Of a DNA stretch of 34,046 bases, positions 31,867-34,046 are shown piece by piece. Position 1 is the first letter of the stretch; every line of letters begins with the position of its first letter. This stretch comes from Actinomycetes bacterium (GTDB lineage: Bacteria > Actinomycetota > Acidimicrobiia > Acidimicrobiales > JABEUL01), in assembly GCA_021852345.1 (NCBI GenBank), contig JAJZNL010000025.1, positions 1 to 34,046 of the forward strand, written 5' to 3'. The notes beneath the pieces are model-generated. The model was not told where the DNA came from and made no database searches. It worked only from the letters and a program-made list of their open reading frames with translations. The position numbers and the translations under genes are program-made.

Positions 31867-33807
31867 TCAGGGATGTTCAACCGAGTACAATTGGCTTTTG
31901 ATATTTTTAAGAATCCATTCTGAAACTAGAAGTCCGTCATAAGAATGAAAGTGCAGACCGTCCGGACGCATTGTAACTCCGTCTATGCTGTTGAAGCACA
32001 CTTCATCTACGGGACACAAAAACTTATTAATATCGAGATACATGACGCGAGATCCAGAATTTTCACCCACGTTCTTTAATACTGAATTTTGACACGAGAT
32101 ATAGCTATCGGTGTACTTGGGATCAAATTGCACTAACCCGTTTGAAGATTGATAAGGTGTTGAAACTATTACTACTCGACTTCCTCCCTTCAAAAACATA
32201 TTAACCCCAGAAGCGATTCTTTTTTCAAGTGCGGCGTCGTAAATTGAACCACATGCATGTTGCCATCCGCCCGCAAAATAGATAGAGTTCACTGGTGGAA
32301 ACCCAAACATCATAATCACCACGTTGGAATGAGTCTTTTTGATGCCACGTTGCCAATCCGAAGTACAGTCTGGATGACTAGCAATTAGTTGCCCTTGATC
32401 GTTAGCCACATTGCCAAGATTATAGATCGGGCCGCAATCGATAATAGCCCAATTTGCCACACTAACATTAAGTCGATTGCTATACTTAGCCATCGCCGCA
32501 CCGAGGCTAAATGCTGTCGAATCTCCCACCAACATAACTACCGGAGAATTAGTAGGACCATTAAATGTTTGGTTGATAGATGAAGATGGCGCAACGATGT
32601 CAGCAGACTCTGCTCCGACAGTGACAACTAACAACATCGCCAGCAATACGGCTGCAACAGTCGAAACTGAGACAAGCCCCTTTAGACCCTTAAACATCCG
32701 ACGTTGCCTAATGGGCTGTTCCACAAAAACATAAGAAGCCACAGCTATTATTAAGGTAATGGCCACCTCTACAACAAACAGAACCAAACCATGAATGATG
32801 TGATTTTTACTGTTCAGCTCCGTATTAAGAACAAGAAATATCGGCCAGTGATATAGGTAAACTCCGTAGCTTATAATACCAAGAGCCCTCAGCGGTGTCC
32901 AACACATAGCTTTACCCAATACTCCAAGCCGTGGGTTAGCAGCAAGTGCCACAACTGCTGTTGCGCCGAGCCCACACAAAGCCAGTCCACCCTCATAAGC
33001 AAAACCTGACTGACCACTTAAAGTCACCCACGCAGTCGCAAGTCCGCATAAGGAGAGTGCTCCCACGATCTGAAGGGCTATCCAACTTTTACCCTCGCTA
33101 TGCTGTTTTTTTATAAGTACATGCCAAATTCCCAAGGCACTTCCGAACAAAAGACTGCCTGCCCGTGTATCCGTGCCATAGTACAGCCTGCTGATCGATG
33201 CCCCATTAGCATGTAAAATTATCATAGTGGCAACGGATGCCATCGCTAAGCCGATTGCAACCCCAAAGGCTGTTTTAAGAGCATGGCGAAACTTTAAAGC
33301 CAACATTAACAGTAACGGCCAAACAAGATAAAACTGCTCCTCGATTGCTAAAGACCAAGTGTGCTGCAACGGAGATGGTAATAAAGTATTTTGGAAATAG
33401 TCAGAATGGCTACTTATTAAGTACCAGTTAGCCGAATAAAACATCGTCGCAATACCGTTAAAACGAATTGTTTGAAGATCCAACGGAGATGCAAGAAGCA
33501 ATGCATAAACCATTATGCCTAAAAACAGAATGACTAATGCAGGCAACAATCGTCGCGCGCGCCTACCCCAAAAAGCCACCAAAGACAAATGGTGCTCGCC
33601 TTTAATCCATTCTTTTATAATTAACGAAGTAATTAGATAGCCGGACAATACGAAGAACAAATCGACACCGAGCCATCCTCCGGTTAAATATCCCCCGTGA
33701 TATAAAAGAACGCCCACGATTGCCAAACCCCTTAACCCATCAAGGGCCGGCATTTTTCTAAGACGAAATGTCTGTCCGATGTCGGTTGCTTTCTTAGAGC
33801 CACTCAT
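31867..33807 (-). CDS. OafA/YrhL-like acyltransferase with SGNH domain
   Basis: The 646-aa protein is an AT3 (acyltransferase-3) membrane domain followed by an external SGNH hydrolase-like domain. The first ~375 residues hold about ten helices with LDGLRGLAIVGVLLYHGGYL near 22-41, FFVLSGYLITSLI near 51 and TWSLAIEEQFYLVWP near 150. After one more helix at about 385-405 comes an SGNH domain with GDS near 427 and the D-x-x-H motif in RPDGLHFH near 613-620. Such proteins move acyl groups to cell-surface sugars, peptidoglycan or antibiotics. It appears somewhat richer in G+C than its neighbours. No Shine-Dalgarno is seen at the ATG. Confidence 0.9.
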   Translation of the reverse strand: MSGSKKATDIGQTFRLRKMPALDGLRGLAIVGVLLYHGGYLTGGWLGVDLFFVLSGYLITSLIIKEWIKGEHHLSLVAFWGRRARRLLPALVILFLGIMVYALLLASPLDLQTIRFNGIATMFYSANWYLISSHSDYFQNTLLPSPLQHTWSLAIEEQFYLVWPLLLMLALKFRHALKTAFGVAIGLAMASVATMIILHANGASISRLYYGTDTRAGSLLFGSALGIWHVLIKKQHSEGKSWIALQIVGALSLCGLATAWVTLSGQSGFAYEGGLALCGLGATAVVALAANPRLGVLGKAMCWTPLRALGIISYGVYLYHWPIFLVLNTELNSKNHIIHGLVLFVVEVAITLIIAVASYVFVEQPIRQRRMFKGLKGLVSVSTVAAVLLAMLLVVTVGAESADIVAPSSSINQTFNGPTNSPVVMLVGDSTAFSLGAAMAKYSNRLNVSVANWAIIDCGPIYNLGNVANDQGQLIASHPDCTSDWQRGIKKTHSNVVIMMFGFPPVNSIYFAGGWQHACGSIYDAALEKRIASGVNMFLKGGSRVVIVSTPYQSSNGLVQFDPKYTDSYISCQNSVLKNVGENSGSRVMYLDINKFLCPVDEVCFNSIDGVTMRPDGLHFHSYDGLLVSEWILKNIKSQLYSVEHP

Positions 33808-33916
33808 TGTGCATTCAATCTGATTATTTGCGATTTTTGCTTTTTAATCCGCGGATTTGCCATGCAGACCTTCGTCAAAACATTACCGTTGCCACCGAGT
33901 GATCTATAGCGATCAT
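33808..33916 (-). mobile_element. Putative right end of an IS200/IS605-type element
   Basis: Downstream of the TnpB-like tail on the minus strand there is a TGATC-GATCA hairpin (33900-33904 with 33911-33915), a typical subterminal position for an IS200/IS605 end. In these elements the 3' end of tnpB and the following ~100 nt also encode the guide (omega) RNA. The boundary with host DNA is not defined. A 12-bp perfect palindrome AATCCGCGGATT at 33846-33857 lies between it and the acyltransferase start and could be host or element. Confidence 0.3.
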
Positions 33917-34046
33917 TCACGTGGCGTCCCCTTGCGGGGTTTTGATTCTCGCCTCACCACGACGCGCTCCCGTTTTCACAGGAGTCTTACAGTCACTCCT
34001 CCGCCCATGAGTGTCCTCATAAGCCGAGCCAGGGTCTGTACCGCCA
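33917..34046 (-). CDS. C-terminal tail of a TnpB-like protein (partial)
   Basis: Forty-two codons are open from the window edge to a TGA at 33917. The predicted peptide is polar and basic (segments GRRSDCKTPVKTGARRGEAR and KTPQGDAT) and resembles the variable, low-complexity tails of actinobacterial TnpB proteins. The RuvC and zinc-finger core would lie outside the window, so the call rests on tail composition, high local G+C and the downstream hairpin. It may instead be a chance frame or another gene's end. Confidence 0.4.
   Translation of the reverse strand, partial: GGTDPGSAYEDTHGRRSDCKTPVKTGARRGEARIKTPQGDAT
33928..33943 (+). terminator. CCCC-TTGC-GGGG hairpin with TTTT
   Basis: A compact GC-only stem with a 4-nt loop followed by TTTT on the + strand. 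There is no + strand gene just upstream, so it may instead be part of the tnpB-tail/omega-RNA structure when read on the minus strand. Confidence 0.3.

Noticed and set aside
1..34046. CRISPR array, toxin-antitoxin pair, prophage or defence island
   Set aside because: No spaced direct repeats, no phage-type genes and no small overlapping gene pairs of that kind were seen. The gene content is housekeeping.

Overview
The window is an AT-rich bacterial chromosome segment (roughly 40% G+C by eye) made up almost entirely of conserved housekeeping genes. The gene order is of actinobacterial type: a DUF1844 gene sits head-to-head with infC-rpmI-rplT-(SpoU methyltransferase)-pheS-pheT, and def-fmt-rpe-ribD-ribBA-ribH-hisG form one block. 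The low G+C and the loose intergenic spacing suggest a low-G+C actinobacterium, perhaps of the class Acidimicrobiia. That placement is inference from gene order and protein motifs; no rRNA or tRNA gene is visible to support it.

Layout. 1-3.1 kb (+): thiS-thiG-thiD (thiamin), then a membrane-anchored protein of unknown function. 3.1-6.7 kb: a polytopic GT87/DUF2029-like membrane protein (-), a 1-Cys peroxiredoxin (-) and an HAD-IB phosphatase (+), with a long, hairpin-rich gap at 4.5-5.1 kb. 6.7-17.75 kb (-): a long co-directional run infC, rpmI, rplT, trmH-like, pheS, pheT, alpha/beta hydrolase, membrane-fused MurF-like ligase, ddl and a PH-domain protein. It links translation initiation, ribosomal proteins and Phe-tRNA synthetase to D-Ala-D-Ala peptidoglycan steps. 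17.98-18.7 kb: DUF1844 (+) and a cold-shock-like protein (-). 18.75-27.8 kb (-): rbfA, truB, ribF, def, fmt, rpe, mog, ribD, ribBA, ribH, hisG, which joins ribosome maturation, N-formyl-Met handling and riboflavin/FAD synthesis. 28.2-30 kb (-): menD, a TPP-dependent menaquinone enzyme. 30.1-31.8 kb (+): a two-gene ABC-2 exporter. 31.9-33.8 kb (-): an OafA-like acyltransferase with an SGNH domain. The last ~150 bases are richer in G+C and look like the 3' end of an IS200/IS605-type tnpB gene running off the window edge.

The points most worth a second look are RNA-level. infC appears to start at ATT directly behind a strong Shine-Dalgarno, and its leader contains nested stems that fit an autoregulatory attenuator. 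A 90-nt stretch in the 460-bp gap upstream of ddl has two long perfect stems in pseudoknot order plus a small hairpin. Several genes have a -10-like box 6-11 nt before the start codon and no Shine-Dalgarno, which suggests frequent leaderless mRNAs. The cell-wall ligase next to ddl is a MurF-like enzyme fused to about five membrane helices. I found no CRISPR array, no prophage and no clear multi-gene novel defence or metabolic system here.
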